From CAVQAH01 sp963784195 (GTDB taxonomy: Bacteria; Acidobacteriota; Vicinamibacteria; Vicinamibacterales; 2-12-FULL-66-21): 64,000 nucleotides of DNA. The position numbers and the translations under genes were made by a program. The notes beneath the pieces were generated by a model that did no database searches, was not told where the DNA came from, and was given only the letters and a program-made list of their open reading frames with translations. The stretch covers positions 248,001-312,000 of the forward strand of contig CAWARA010000015.1 in the NCBI GenBank assembly GCA_963784195.1, read 5' to 3'. Position 1 is the first letter of the stretch; every line of letters starts with the position of its first letter. Positions 1 through 10,792 of this stretch are shown piece after piece.

Positions 1-182
1 GCAAACAGGCGGACATGTTGATGAAGGCGATGAAGGACTATATCGCCAAGAAGAAGACGGATCCGTCCGGCGTCGATCCGGCGGCGCTGTCGACCTTCGA
101 GAGCTGGGTGCAGGAACGCGGTGGATTGGCCGAGCAGACGCGTCTGATGGCGCTGAACGTTCGCCACGGTTCCTGGCGCTGA
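1..182 (+). CDS. C-terminal fragment of an unidentified protein
   Basis: An open frame enters from the left edge (codons begin at base 3) and ends at TGA 180-182, giving about 59 residues. The fragment is lysine-rich near its start (AKKKTDPSG) and ends NVRHGSWR. I do not recognise the family. It lies 13 bp before the di-haem peroxidase-like gene on the same strand, so the two may be co-transcribed. It lacks the cysteines of an MbnP-type partner protein, which often accompanies this kind of di-haem enzyme. Confidence 0.6.
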   Translation, partial: KQADMLMKAMKDYIAKKKTDPSGVDPAALSTFESWVQERGGLAEQTRLMALNVRHGSWR

Positions 183-195
183 GCCGCATCGAATC

Positions 196-1308
196 ATGAG
201 CACCGGACGAGCTGCGGCCATCGCGCTCGTCTTCGCGGCGATCAGCGGCTGCTCTCGCGCCGAAGAAGCGTCGCGCACAGCTACGCCGCCGGCACCGTTC
301 ACCTGGACGCTGCCGGCGGGCCTTCCCGTCCCGAAAGTTCCCGCCGACAACCCGATGAGCGTCGCCAAGGTGTCTCTGGGCCGGCGTCTGTTCTACGACA
401 CGCGCCTGTCTGGCAACGAGACGTTCTCGTGTGCGACGTGTCATCAACAGGCGCATGCGTTCACGGACGGCCGCGCGCGAGCCATCGGATCGACCGGGGC
501 GCTGCACGCGCGCAGCACCATGTCGCTCACCAACGTCGCGTACAACGCGTCGCTCGGATGGGCCGATCCCACGCTGCGCACGCTCGAACAGCAGATGGCC
601 GTGCCGATGTTCAACGAGCATCCGATCGAGCTCGGGTTGAAAGGACGCGAGAGCGAGGTCGTGGCGCGATTCGCGAGCCGTCCGGACGACGTTGCGGCTT
701 TTCGCGCGGCCTTCCCGGAAGACGCGGCACCCGTCAGGCTCGAGACGATGGTCAAAGCCATTGCGGCATTCGAGCGCACGCTCGTGTCAGGCGACGCGCC
801 GTTCGATCGGTATCTCTATCGTGACGACAAGGCGGGAATGTCGCCGGCGGCGCTGCGCGGCATGCGGTTGTTCTTCTCAGACCGGCTGCGGTGCGCCGAA
901 TGCCACGGTTCGTTCAACCTGTCAGGGCCAGTCGACGTCGAGGGGACGAAGGATCTCGAGCTGATCTTCCACAACACCGGGCTCTACGACGTCGACAGGC
1001 GCGGCGGCTATCCGGACACGGACCGCGGGCTGTTCGACCTGACGAAACGCGCAGCCGACATGGGCCGCTTTCGGGCCCCGACGCTGCGCAACGTCGCTGT
1101 CACCGCGCCCTACATGCATGATGGCAGCGTGCCGACATTGGAGGCCGCTGTCGCGCATTACGCGTCGGGCGGGAAGCCGAGCCCGTACCGAAGCGATCGC
1201 GTGAAAGGCTTCCGCCTGCGTGCCGGCGACGCGAACGATCTGGTCGCGTTTCTACACGCGCTGACCGATCAGGGCTTCCTGACGAATCCGGCGTTCTCGC
1301 GGCCCTGA
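196..1308 (+). CDS. Di-haem cytochrome c peroxidase-like lipoprotein (MbnH/MauG type)
   Basis: A 370-residue exported protein. The N-terminus is a lipoprotein-type signal with a possible lipobox Cys at residue 19 (AISGC). Two CxxCH haem c sites are visible: CATCH at about residues 79-83 and CAECH at about 233-237. The segment RAPTLRNVAVTAPYMHDGS near residue 300 is typical of the bacterial di-haem peroxidase/MauG superfamily. The lengths and the RRLFYDTRLSGN segment before the first haem fit the MbnH-like (MXAN_0977) branch, whose members oxidise protein or small-molecule substrates at the cell surface. The substrate cannot be told from the sequence. It is probably co-transcribed with the truncated gene upstream. 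Confidence 0.88.
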   Translation: MSTGRAAAIALVFAAISGCSRAEEASRTATPPAPFTWTLPAGLPVPKVPADNPMSVAKVSLGRRLFYDTRLSGNETFSCATCHQQAHAFTDGRARAIGSTGALHARSTMSLTNVAYNASLGWADPTLRTLEQQMAVPMFNEHPIELGLKGRESEVVARFASRPDDVAAFRAAFPEDAAPVRLETMVKAIAAFERTLVSGDAPFDRYLYRDDKAGMSPAALRGMRLFFSDRLRCAECHGSFNLSGPVDVEGTKDLELIFHNTGLYDVDRRGGYPDTDRGLFDLTKRAADMGRFRAPTLRNVAVTAPYMHDGSVPTLEAAVAHYASGGKPSPYRSDRVKGFRLRAGDANDLVAFLHALTDQGFLTNPAFSRP

Positions 1309-1325
1309 ACTCAGAGGGCTGAGGG

Positions 1326-4300
1326 TCATCCGCTCACGGCGACCGATAGTTCGCTTTCGAGAAACCGTGCCCGGAGCCCGGCGTCGTCCAGATGCGACAG
1401 AATCCTCTGCGTGCAGTCGCGTGCGTCGCTGACAAGTGGATCGCTGCCGTCCAGGTCGATCAGCGTATTCAGCGCTTTCAGGAGTACTGCCGGATCGCCG
1501 AGCGTGCGCGCGATCTCGACCGATCGTGATGCGTCGATGATCGCCTGTGGCATCTCGCCGATCGCTTTCCTCGCCGTGGCACGCGTCAGCAATCCGAGCA
1601 CTTCGTATTTCGGCCGCGAGCGTGCCTTGCTGTCCACAATCGCTTCTGTCGCGGCCGCGATTGCCGATTGCGGCTCACCACGCGCCAGCGCGAGCTCCGC
1701 ACGGGCCTGACTCAGCCGGAGGCGCCACAACCATCCGTGCCAGCCACTGGCGGCGACGACCGCTTGCGCGACATCGTCCAGGAGGGCCTCCGCCCGGCCC
1801 GGATCGTGAGATCGCGCGAAGACGGTGAGCAGATCGATACCCGCGCTGACAAAAGGTGGAGGAAAGCCGATCCGCCGCGCGAGGTCGCGGGCTTCGTTCG
1901 CCAGCTCCTCACCGCGCGCGTAATCGCCCAGGCCGATGTGAATGCCCGCGGACATGGCGATGCCGCGCGCCAACATGGGTAGCACGCCGTGACGCCGGCC
2001 GAAGTCCCGCATTTCCTCGAACGCGCGTCGTGACTCCTCGTAGCGGCCTGCGCCCGAGAGACTGATAGCCAGGTGCTGGAGGGCATAAACGCGGAAGTTT
2101 GGATCCTGCGAAGCCCGGGCGCTTTCGACCGCCTGAAACGCCCGGATCAGCGCTTCGTCAATCAGGCCCATGTGATAGAGCGCGATCACCGAGCGTGTGA
2201 GTCCGAAGGTTTTCGGCCCTCCGACGCGGCTCATGGCCCGGCGATCCATGTCCACGGCGCCCTGCACGTCGCCTTCGGCGTTGAGCACACCGGCGAGCCA
2301 CGACATCGCATCGGCCGCGAAGTCGTCGCGCCCGAGCGACTCGGCCAGCGGCAGCGCCTCGTTCGCGTAGCGCTGGACGGCAGGCACATCCAACATCCAG
2401 AACGAGCACTTGGAGAGCGCGAGCAGTACTTCGGCTCGCCGCGTCGAATCAGCAGGATCGACGAGTGGAAGCGCCGCCTCGAGCTCGGTTCGAGCCGGCC
2501 CCCAGAGACCGAGGTCTGCGAACGCGCGCCCGCGCCGGAAGTGCAAATCGAAGCGCCGCGATTTGAGGAGAGGATCCTGCGGCAGCAGGTCGAGTGCCTG
2601 CAAGGCAAGGTTGTAGAAACGGGCCGCTTCCTCGAGCGCGAACGTCGCCGCCGCGCGCTCGGCCGCACCGACCGCACACTCGATGGCCTTGTGCGCATCG
2701 GCTGCAGAGGCCGCGTGCGCGTAGTGATACGCCAGATCCGCGAGCGGGCGCTGATCGGGCGGCGACAGCCGGTCGAGAGTTTCCGCAACCTGACGATGAA
2801 GCCGCGATCGGCGCGCGGGAATCAGCTCTCCATACAGCGTCTCTCGCACGAGTGCGTGCGTGAACGCGTAACGATCCGGTGCTCCGGGCACGCTCTGCAC
2901 GAGTCGCGCCGCCAGGGCCTCGTCGAGGAGGTCGAACAGCTTGTCCTCGGATAGCTCGGCGAGCGCAGTCAGAACCGGTACATTGAACTCTCGACCGACC
3001 ACCGAGGCCAGGCTCAGCACACGATTGCAGCCATCACTCAACCTCGACAGGCGCCGGCGAATCGCCTCGCGGACGCCCTCGGGCAAGCCGCCCAGATCAT
3101 CGCGCGCCCGGCCGCCGGCGCTCGTGTCTTCCCGGGCCAGCGCTCCGGTTTCCTTGAAGTGCCGCAGCACCTCCCCGATGAAGAACGGGTTGCCTTCAGT
3201 GTTACCCGCCACGAGACGTGTCAGCGAAGGCGGACTCTCGCGTCCGATCCATTGTCCGATGAACTGCCGTACACGTTCTTCATCCAGCCCCTGGAGTCCC
3301 ACACGTGTCACGCCCTCCTCGCGGCGCAGTTCGGCCAGCACCTCGGTGAGCGGGTGGGTTCGGCCGACGTCGCTTTCGCGATAGGTGCCGACAAGGCACA
3401 GGGGCGCCTCGTGCGACGACCGCAGCAGATGTCGCAGGAGCAGCAGCGTAGGCCTGTCCGCCCAGTGCAGATCCTCGAGCACCATGAGCAGCGGGCGTGC
3501 GCGAGCGACCTCGGAGACGAGAGTTGCCACGGCTTCGAAGAGGCGGTACCGCCGGCCTTCGGGGCTGGATTCGACCGGCTCGGCCACCAGACGCACTCGC
3601 CTGGCGATCGGCGCGATGAGTTGTGCCAGCTCGCGAACGCCATCCACGTCGGCGAGCTGTGCCTCGAGCACGCCAGGCGGACTCTCACGCGCATACCATT
3701 CGAGCGCTTCCACGAACGGCTGTTGCGGGACGAGTGCTTCCTGGTCGCATCTCCCGAGCAACACGGTGGCCTCAGGCCCGACGGAACGCGCGAACTCCAT
3801 CACGAGGCGCGTTTTTCCAATACCGGGCTCGCCGGCCACGAGCACGAGCTGACGTCGACCGCCGCGGGCACGTTCCCAGGCGGCTCGAAGCTGACCCCAC
3901 TCATCTTCCCGTCCGACGAGGACAATCTGGCTGGCCCCCACGGCCGTCAGCGCTGGAGGCGGCGGAATGGACCACGTGGTTGCGTCATCGCTCTCACTGG
4001 CGCGTGAAGCCTTCACATGGGAGAGGGCTTCGAGCGCTGCCACCACTTCGCCCGCGCGCTGGTATCGGCGCGACGGCTCGCGGGCCAGGCACCGATCGAT
4101 GATCCGACGAACAGCCGGTGCGACGTGAGACGGGGTTGGCGTCGGCGGCTCGTGCAGGATGGCGGTCAGGAGCTCCGCCACGGTTGGGCGCATGAACGGC
4201 CGCGTGCTCGAGACGATCTCCTGGATCAGCACGCCGAGCGCCCAGACGTCGCTGCGCGTATCGGGACGACCACCGCGCAACTGCTCGGGGGCCATCGCGT

Positions 4301-4816
4301 ACAGCGTGCCGCCCGTGATCGCCGCTGCCGTCGTCTCCGCCGTCGCGTTGCGACGAGCGAGCCCGAAGTCGACCACTTTGATCCGCCCCGCCTCCGAGAC
4401 CAGAACGTTCGCGGCTTTCAAATCCCCATGCACGACGTTGCGTTCGTGCGCGTGTGCGAGCGCGCTCGCTACCTGCGAGGCCATGTCCAGCGCGGCGTCC
4501 GGGGAGGCTGGCCGTCCGCAATCAGATCGCTGAGAGGGCGTCCGTCGACGTACTCCATCACGATGAAGCTGCGATCGCCGTGCTCGGCGACATCGTGGAC
4601 GGTGCAGATGTTCGGATGGTTGAGCGCCGAGGCCGACCGGGCCTCGGTCAGAATGCTCTGGCTGACATCGATCTCGTCCGTCGGGTTGATGAACTTGATT
4701 GCGACCGGGCGCTGCAACCGCGAATCGAACGCGCGATAGACAATGCCCATCCCTCCTGCGCCGAGTGTGTGTTCGATTTCGTACGGACCAAGCCGGACTC
4801 CGGGGCCAAGGGTCAT
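1326..4816 (-). CDS. Ser/Thr protein kinase fused to AAA ATPase and TPR region; one frameshift
   Basis: A large cytoplasmic signalling protein of about 1163 residues. The first about 105 residues (4816 to about 4502) hold the kinase N-lobe, with the glycine loop LGAGGMGIVYRAFD and the lysine of VAIKF. The catalytic loop HGDLKAANVLV, DFG (DFGLARR) and MAPEQ follow in another frame. An AAA/NACHT-like ATPase has Walker A GEPGIGKT near residue 330 and Walker B MVLEDLHWAD near 445; the remainder is TPR-like helical repeats. The frame changes in the G run at 4501-4504. Restoring one base gives QPPPDAALDMASQ, so one base is missing there. The HRD arginine is Gly, as in some active bacterial kinases. 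The family is abundant in Acidobacteriota; targets are unknown. Confidence 0.85.
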
Positions 4817-5377
4817 GTGGCGGGAGTATATCGCGACGGCTGGCTCTTGCGGGCGGACGGAGGGGACGGAGGGAACGGAACGAGCTTCAACTCAGAGAAA
4901 CGGCGCAACGGAGGCACGTTTTCAGGCGACCGTCAGCGGCCGATACCGGCCCGGCCTTCCGCCTGATGATGATCACATGTTGGTGGCATCAGTGGCAGAC
5001 CATCACGGGCGATCGGTCATCACGACCGCGCCGCGGCCGTAGTGGATGACCGTAGCAGCCAACTGACCAACACCCCGTGGGCACAGATCGCCCACACCGA
5101 TCGCGTGCGGCATAGCGACCGCGGGGTATCGGTGATGCTCGCCAGCGCGCGCGCGGCGGCATCGGCGGATAGCGCTTGATGTCCGCTGTCCCGAGTGGTG
5201 CTCATTGTCGGACCTCTCGGTCTGGTTGCTGTACCTGCCGCGCCGAGTGCCATCGAGGACGTCTCTGCAATATTAGTCTCGTTTCAGCTCAGTATGAGCC
5301 GTTTCCCAGTTGCAGCTCGTTCCGTCCCCTGTCACTCGCGGCTTCCGCCAGATCCAGCGGTCTCTAAATCAGCAATA
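4817..5377. other. Non-coding gap between the kinase gene and uvrA
   Basis: The 561 bases between the divergent starts of the kinase gene and uvrA must hold both promoters. Short open frames occur on both strands, but none shows a recognisable domain or a good ribosome binding site. The stretch near 4850-4885 is a purine-rich GGACGGA-like repetition. I found no convincing LexA-type palindrome upstream of uvrA. Confidence 0.5.
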
Positions 5378-8299
5378 ATGTGTCCCCGCATGCCCCCCGT
5401 TGCCCTGAAGCGAAACGGCAAGAGAACCGAAGCCCGGACGACGGTTGCCGTCCAGGGCGCACGGGTCCACAACCTCAAGAACATCTCGCTGGAGATACCG
5501 CGCGACAGCCTCGTTGTGGTGACTGGGTTGTCGGGTTCCGGCAAGTCGAGCCTGGCGTTCGACACCATTTACGCCGAAGGGCAGCGCCGCTACATGGAGT
5601 CGCTGTCGAGCTTTGCCAAGCGATTTATCGCCCAGGTGTCGAAGCCAGACGTCGACTTCGTGTTCGGGCTGTCACCGGTCATCTCGATCGAGCAGAAGAC
5701 GCTCGCCAACAACCCGCGTTCGACCGTCGGCACGATGACCGACATCGCGAGCTACCTGACGCTGCTGTTCGCGACGATCGGCCAGGCCCGTTGCCCGCGC
5801 ACCGGCGAACCCACACCGAGCAAGACAGGGAGTCAGATTCTCGAAGCCATCCTGTCGCTGCCCGATGGTGCGGAGGTCGAGCTTCGGGCGCCCGTGTTCA
5901 AGATCTACGGCGAAGACCTCGACTTCGTCTTCACCGAGGTGCGCAAGAAGGGCTGCCGCCGCCTGATCATCGACGGCAGGACGGTCGACATCTCGTCCGA
6001 GGTCGATCTCGACGAGGCTGACGTCAAGCACATGGACGCGATCGTCGACCGTTTCATCGTGGGCAGAAAGCACGAGAAGGCCATCAAGGCTGGAATCGCC
6101 GCCACGTTGCTGGTCGGCGACGGCTTGATGCAGGTCCACGTCGCCAAGGGTGCAGGCAAGACCGACGCTGAGCGTTTCTATCGGGGTCTCTGCAGTCCCA
6201 CGCACCATTTCGTCTACGGGGACATCGCGCCGGAGTTCTTCGTCTTCAACAACCCTGAGAGCGCGTGCCGGACGTGCGGCGGGCTCGGCGTCGACAAGCT
6301 GACACATCCCGAGCTGCTGATTCCGGATCAGAAGCGCAGCATTCTCGGTGGCTGTTTCGTGCGCGAGGCGTTCAAGTACAACCCGGATACCTGGGACGGC
6401 CGGATGATGTTCAGCCTGTCGCAGGCGCTCGACTTCGGGCTGGACACGCCGTGGAAGGACCTGCCGGAATCCGTCCACCAGGCGATTCTCTACGGCATCG
6501 ACAAGAAGATCGTCATGCACTCGCCGCCCGACGCGAAGGTCAAGCGCGACGATCACGATGGCAAGGAAGTCGGCTTCGGCGGCATCGCGCGTCGAATCGA
6601 GCGCTACTACCGGCGTTACCGGCAGCGCGGCGAGGCGAACTCGCGCATCGAGGCGTGGCTCGACAGGGTCATGGTCGACACATTCTGCCCGGACTGTCAC
6701 GGCGCCCGCCTGCGTCCGACGCGGCTGCTGTTCACGGTTGCCGACAAGAACATCTACGAGTTCGGTCAACTGAATTTCGACGAGCTGCACGCGTTTCTCG
6801 GGACCATCAAGCCAGCCGGACGTGGCGCTGACGCCGGGCGCCAGGTGCTGAAGGAGATCCGCGGGCGCCTCGAGCTGCTCCTTGGCATCGGTCTCGACTA
6901 CCTGAACTTCAACCGCCGGTCGGGCACGCTCTCCGGTGGAGAGTCCCAGCGGATCCGCCTGTCGACCCAGATCGGTTCCGGCTTGATGGGGATGCTCTAC
7001 GTGCTCGATGAGCCGAGCATCGGCCTGCACCCGAAGGACAACGTCAAGATGATCGCGACGCTCGAGAGTCTTCGCGACATCGGCAACACCGTGATCGTCG
7101 TCGAGCACGACGAGGACACGATTCGGGCCGCCGATCACCTCATCGAGATGGGACCGGGGCCGGGTGTTCATGGTGGTCGCGTCGTCGTGCAGGGAACCCT
7201 GGATGACATATTGCGCTGCAAAGCGTCGCCGACCGGCCAGTTCCTCTCCGGCAAGCGGACCATCGTGACGCCGAAGAACCGGCGGAAGAGAAGCGGGCGC
7301 TCACTGGTCGTGCGCGGCGCGCGCGAGAACAACCTCAAGTCGATCCAGGTCGAAATCCCGCTGGGACAGCTCGTGGCGATCACCGGGGCGTCCGGTTCCG
7401 GAAAGAGCACGCTCGTCAACGAGGTGCTCTACAAGGCGTTGTGGAAGAAGCTGGTCGACACGCGCACGCTGCCGGGGCAGCACGACGGCGTGGACGGCGT
7501 CGAGTTCGTGCACAAGGTCGTCAGCATCGATCAGACGCCGATCGGCCGCAACAGCCGATCGAATCCGGCAACCTACGTCGGCTTCTACGACACGATCCGC
7601 GATCTCTTCACGCAAGCGCCGCTGTCGATCGAACGCGAGTACAAGCCGGGGCGGTTCAGTTTCAACGTCAAGGGCGGACGCTGTGAGGAGTGTCAGGGCG
7701 AGGGCGTCATCACGACGCAGCTCTACTTCATGCCCGACGTGGAAGTGATCTGCGGCGCCTGCAAGGGCGCTCGTTTCAACAGCGAAACGCTCGAGGTCAC
7801 GCTTCGCGGCAAGACGATCGACGACGTGCTCAAGATGTCGATCGAGGAGGGCGTGACGTTCTTCGCGGAAGAGCCGGCCGTGCGCAAGAAGATCGAGGTC
7901 CTGCACGACCTCGGCCTCGGCTATCTGACGCTCGGCCAGTCGGCGACGACGCTGTCGGGCGGGGAAGCGCAGCGAATCAAGATTGCGTCGGAGCTGAGCT
8001 CGCTGCAGCGCTCGAAGCACACCGTCTACATCCTCGATGAGCCGACTACCGGTTTGCACCTGGCGGATGTCGAGCGGCTCCTCGTGTCCCTGAACCGGCT
8101 CGTCGATGCCGGACATACCGTCATCCTGATCGAGCACCACATGGACGTGATCAAGACAGCCGATCACGTCATCGATCTTGGTCCAGAGGGTGGGCATGCG
8201 GGCGGGACGGTGGTCGTCGCCGGCACACCGGAAGCCATCGCCGCGTGCAAGGCGTCGTATACGGGCCGGTTTCTCAAGCAGCATCTGCGAGCGATCTGA
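5378..8299 (+). CDS. uvrA: UvrA-family excinuclease ABC subunit A, with altered first zinc module
   Basis: About 973 residues from ATG 5378, close to the normal UvrA length; the open frame runs further upstream but that stretch is not UvrA-like (5390 is an alternative start). UvrA is the damage-sensing ATPase of nucleotide excision repair and loads UvrB. Both ABC modules are intact: Walker A GLSGSGKSS near residue 50 and GASGSGKST; signatures LSGGESQR and LSGGEAQR; Walker B LDEPSIGLH and LDEPTTGLH. The C-terminal zinc site CEECQGEG...CGACKG is present. The first zinc module is changed: the usual CPxCG before the FxFNNP segment reads CSPTHH, followed by a normal CRTCGGLG. This may mark a UvrA paralogue rather than the housekeeping copy. 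No frame break is seen. Confidence 0.9.
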   Translation: MCPRMPPVALKRNGKRTEARTTVAVQGARVHNLKNISLEIPRDSLVVVTGLSGSGKSSLAFDTIYAEGQRRYMESLSSFAKRFIAQVSKPDVDFVFGLSPVISIEQKTLANNPRSTVGTMTDIASYLTLLFATIGQARCPRTGEPTPSKTGSQILEAILSLPDGAEVELRAPVFKIYGEDLDFVFTEVRKKGCRRLIIDGRTVDISSEVDLDEADVKHMDAIVDRFIVGRKHEKAIKAGIAATLLVGDGLMQVHVAKGAGKTDAERFYRGLCSPTHHFVYGDIAPEFFVFNNPESACRTCGGLGVDKLTHPELLIPDQKRSILGGCFVREAFKYNPDTWDGRMMFSLSQALDFGLDTPWKDLPESVHQAILYGIDKKIVMHSPPDAKVKRDDHDGKEVGFGGIARRIERYYRRYRQRGEANSRIEAWLDRVMVDTFCPDCHGARLRPTRLLFTVADKNIYEFGQLNFDELHAFLGTIKPAGRGADAGRQVLKEIRGRLELLLGIGLDYLNFNRRSGTLSGGESQRIRLSTQIGSGLMGMLYVLDEPSIGLHPKDNVKMIATLESLRDIGNTVIVVEHDEDTIRAADHLIEMGPGPGVHGGRVVVQGTLDDILRCKASPTGQFLSGKRTIVTPKNRRKRSGRSLVVRGARENNLKSIQVEIPLGQLVAITGASGSGKSTLVNEVLYKALWKKLVDTRTLPGQHDGVDGVEFVHKVVSIDQTPIGRNSRSNPATYVGFYDTIRDLFTQAPLSIEREYKPGRFSFNVKGGRCEECQGEGVITTQLYFMPDVEVICGACKGARFNSETLEVTLRGKTIDDVLKMSIEEGVTFFAEEPAVRKKIEVLHDLGLGYLTLGQSATTLSGGEAQRIKIASELSSLQRSKHTVYILDEPTTGLHLADVERLLVSLNRLVDAGHTVILIEHHMDVIKTADHVIDLGPEGGHAGGTVVVAGTPEAIAACKASYTGRFLKQHLRAI

Positions 8300-8324
8300 A
8301 GATCGAGGTTACGCGAGGGGCAAC

Positions 8325-10635
8325 CTAACGTCGTGTCCTCGAAGGGACTTTCTGGAGCAGGTCCATCGACCAGTTCTGGATGATGTCGAGATGCGTCGCT
8401 GCAGTCATGCTGACAGGCTCGTTGAGTACCATCAGGAAGCGCCCGTCCTGAGCGATGTCGTAACCGCGGACCGGAGTCGTACCGCCGTACCGGGTCTGGA
8501 ACAACGGCTTTGGCTTTCCCGCCGTAAACCTCGTCCCACTCGCGACCGGCACTGCCGTGACCATCTGGTCATCGCCCGCAGGGGCGGTCGGCGCGAGGTA
8601 GTACAGTGTGCGTCCGTCGCGCGCCCACAGCGGTTCGCGGCCGCCGTTGGTCGAGATCTGGTGCCTCCTCCCCGGGCCAGGGAACGGTTGGACGTAGACC
8701 TGCGGCTGGCCGGACTCGTCCGAGACATACGCGAGCCATCGCCCGTCAGGCGACAACGCCGGCTCGACGTCTGAGAAGCGCGAGCGTACCACCGGCGTCG
8801 CGCGCCAGGTCGTCCCCTCGCGGGTCAGCGCCCAGATGTCGAACGGTTTGTCCGCGACCTCCTGCACGAACACGAGCGTGTTGCCGTCGCGCGTCCAGTC
8901 TGCAGGCACCCGCGGCTGTTCGGCCGACTCCAGGATCTCGGGCTCGTGTTGCCCTCCGGCGGATGAAACCCAGTGCAGATGCGCAGGCCCCCGCAGCGCC
9001 CGCAAAATGGTGAGACGGCTGCCGTCTGGTGTCCAGATCGGAAATGCGTTCTGCCCCCCAAAAGTTATGCGCACGCTCGGGCCGCCGGGTGGCTCGGTAC
9101 ACCCACACGTCCTGATCCTGCGAAGGGTGCAACATGACCGCGATTCGCTTGCCGTCGGGCGAGAGACGCGGCGCGAGGTACGCGCCTTCCTGTGCTCCGA
9201 CTGGAGACTCGCGGCCCTGGGCGTCCACCCAGACGAGCCGCCTTTTGAGAGCCGGATAGGGACCGCCGCGGACGTAGGCGAGCGTCCCGGTCCGTGAGAT
9301 GGCGACCTGCGCGGCGCCCGTATCGAGCGTCGAGCTGACCGCCCGAATCGCGTGCATGACATTGTCGAGAACAGCGACAGGAGAGCCGCTTACCTCGAAG
9401 CGCGTCGCATCGAAGGGCTGCGCGAGCAGCACTCCGTCGCGTGCATAGACAAGATGCCCGGACTCGAGGTAGCGCGCGTCAACAGCCCTCAGGACGAGTT
9501 CTTTGCGCTCGCCGGTCGCGGTAACTCGCACGTCGGTGGTCACGTCGTCCCAGTAGAAGGTTCTCCGGACTACGGTGAAGAGCACGCCGTGCCCGCCGGG
9601 AAGCACATGCGGCAGCCGGTGGGAGATCTCGTCGGCGTGAAGCGTCGTGAGCGGGGCGGGTACGCTGCCGCGCGCCGCCACCTGCCAGAGGCCGCCCAGC
9701 GGGAGCGCGAAGACGATAGTGTCGTCCGATCCCCACGAGGCGCCGACAATCTCACCGCTCGTCGCGGGGTCGCTTCTCGCCGGCTCGTCGTCGCCGGTCG
9801 GCGACGTCGCGCAGACCTCAATGATCGGTCCCCCGTCGGCGCGCACCTTTTTGATCTTTCCATCCGCCCAGAAGCCGATCCACCCGCCGTCGGGAGAGAA
9901 GAACGGACTGCCGGCGCCCTCGGTGCCCTTCACCTCGATCGCGTCACCCTTGTCGAGCGGGCGGAGATAGAGGTGCCGCTGGTCCCCTCGCCGGCCGCTG
10001 AACGCGAGCAGCCGTCCGTCTGGTGAGAGCGCGATGGACGTCCGGCTCGGCCGCATTCGTTCCCGCGGGTCCCCCGTCAGCAGCTGCTCCGCCGGCGTGA
10101 CGACCACATTCAGGTGCGTCATCACGGTATCGGACGAGGCAGGAGGCCGCACCCGCCAGACGATCATGACCAGGACGACTGTCGATACGAGCAGCGCAAC
10201 CCCAAGCCCAACGGACATCCAGCGGGCGCGGGGCGTGCCTGCGCCTTTTCGTTGCTCGCCAGCCGATGCTGCCTGCGGGTCCGATTCGATCGCTGCGATG
10301 AACCGGTACCCGCGCCGCGGCAGTGTTTCGATAAAACGCGGGGTGTCGGCCGAGTCGCCAAGCGCGTCGCGCAACCGCTTGATCGCGGTGTTGAGGCCGT
10401 GCTCGAAGTCGACGAACGTGTCGGAGGGCCAGAGTGACGCGCGCAGCTCTTCGCGCGTGACGAGCACGCCCGGGCTCTCGAGCAAACGCAGCAGAACGCG
10501 GCGCGAGTGCTCCTGCAAAGCGATCCGCATGCCGGCTTTTCGGAGCTCTCCCGAGTCGAGCGCCAGCTCGAATGTTGAAAAGCGGACTACCTGCCGCGGC
10601 GGTTGAGTCATCCCCTCGCGACTTTCGGCGGCCAT
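8325..10635 (-). CDS. Winged-helix (ToxR/CadC-like) protein with TolB-type propeller; one frameshift
   Basis: About 769 residues once repaired. An OmpR/ToxR-type winged helix occupies about residues 17-110 (VTREELRASLWPSDTFVDFE, then TLPRRGYRFIA). One membrane segment near 140-162 follows, then a PD40/TolB-like beta-propeller with repeated LSPDG blades. This is a membrane-bound one-component regulator design: DNA-binding head in the cytoplasm, sensor outside. The frame changes at 9087-9089, where removing one base turns the text into VYRATGGPSVRITFGG and joins the two halves. The start is uncertain: ATG 10635 or ATG 10611. Its ligand is unknown. Confidence 0.82.
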
Positions 10636-10792
10636 TCTACACCGCGTACATCCGAGCCCGTCCGATACTTGGAGCCAAAATGCCTTTCACGCCAGCAGCT
10701 TAGCGATCCACCAGGAATTCACCCGCGTGTTACCCGCCGTCGATTGAACGACGCGCCAGCAGCGCCGAGTGTCGGGCCCGAGGAGAGCGCCC

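Noticed and set aside
5020..5253. 77-codon minus-strand open frame upstream of uvrA
   Set aside because: No recognisable domain, no ribosome binding site and low-complexity Ala/Ser/Arg text; not supported as a gene.
5672..8284. Two long open frames on the minus strand inside uvrA
   Set aside because: They are shadows of the GC-rich uvrA codon pattern; the translated text is Asp/Arg/Val-rich with no motif.
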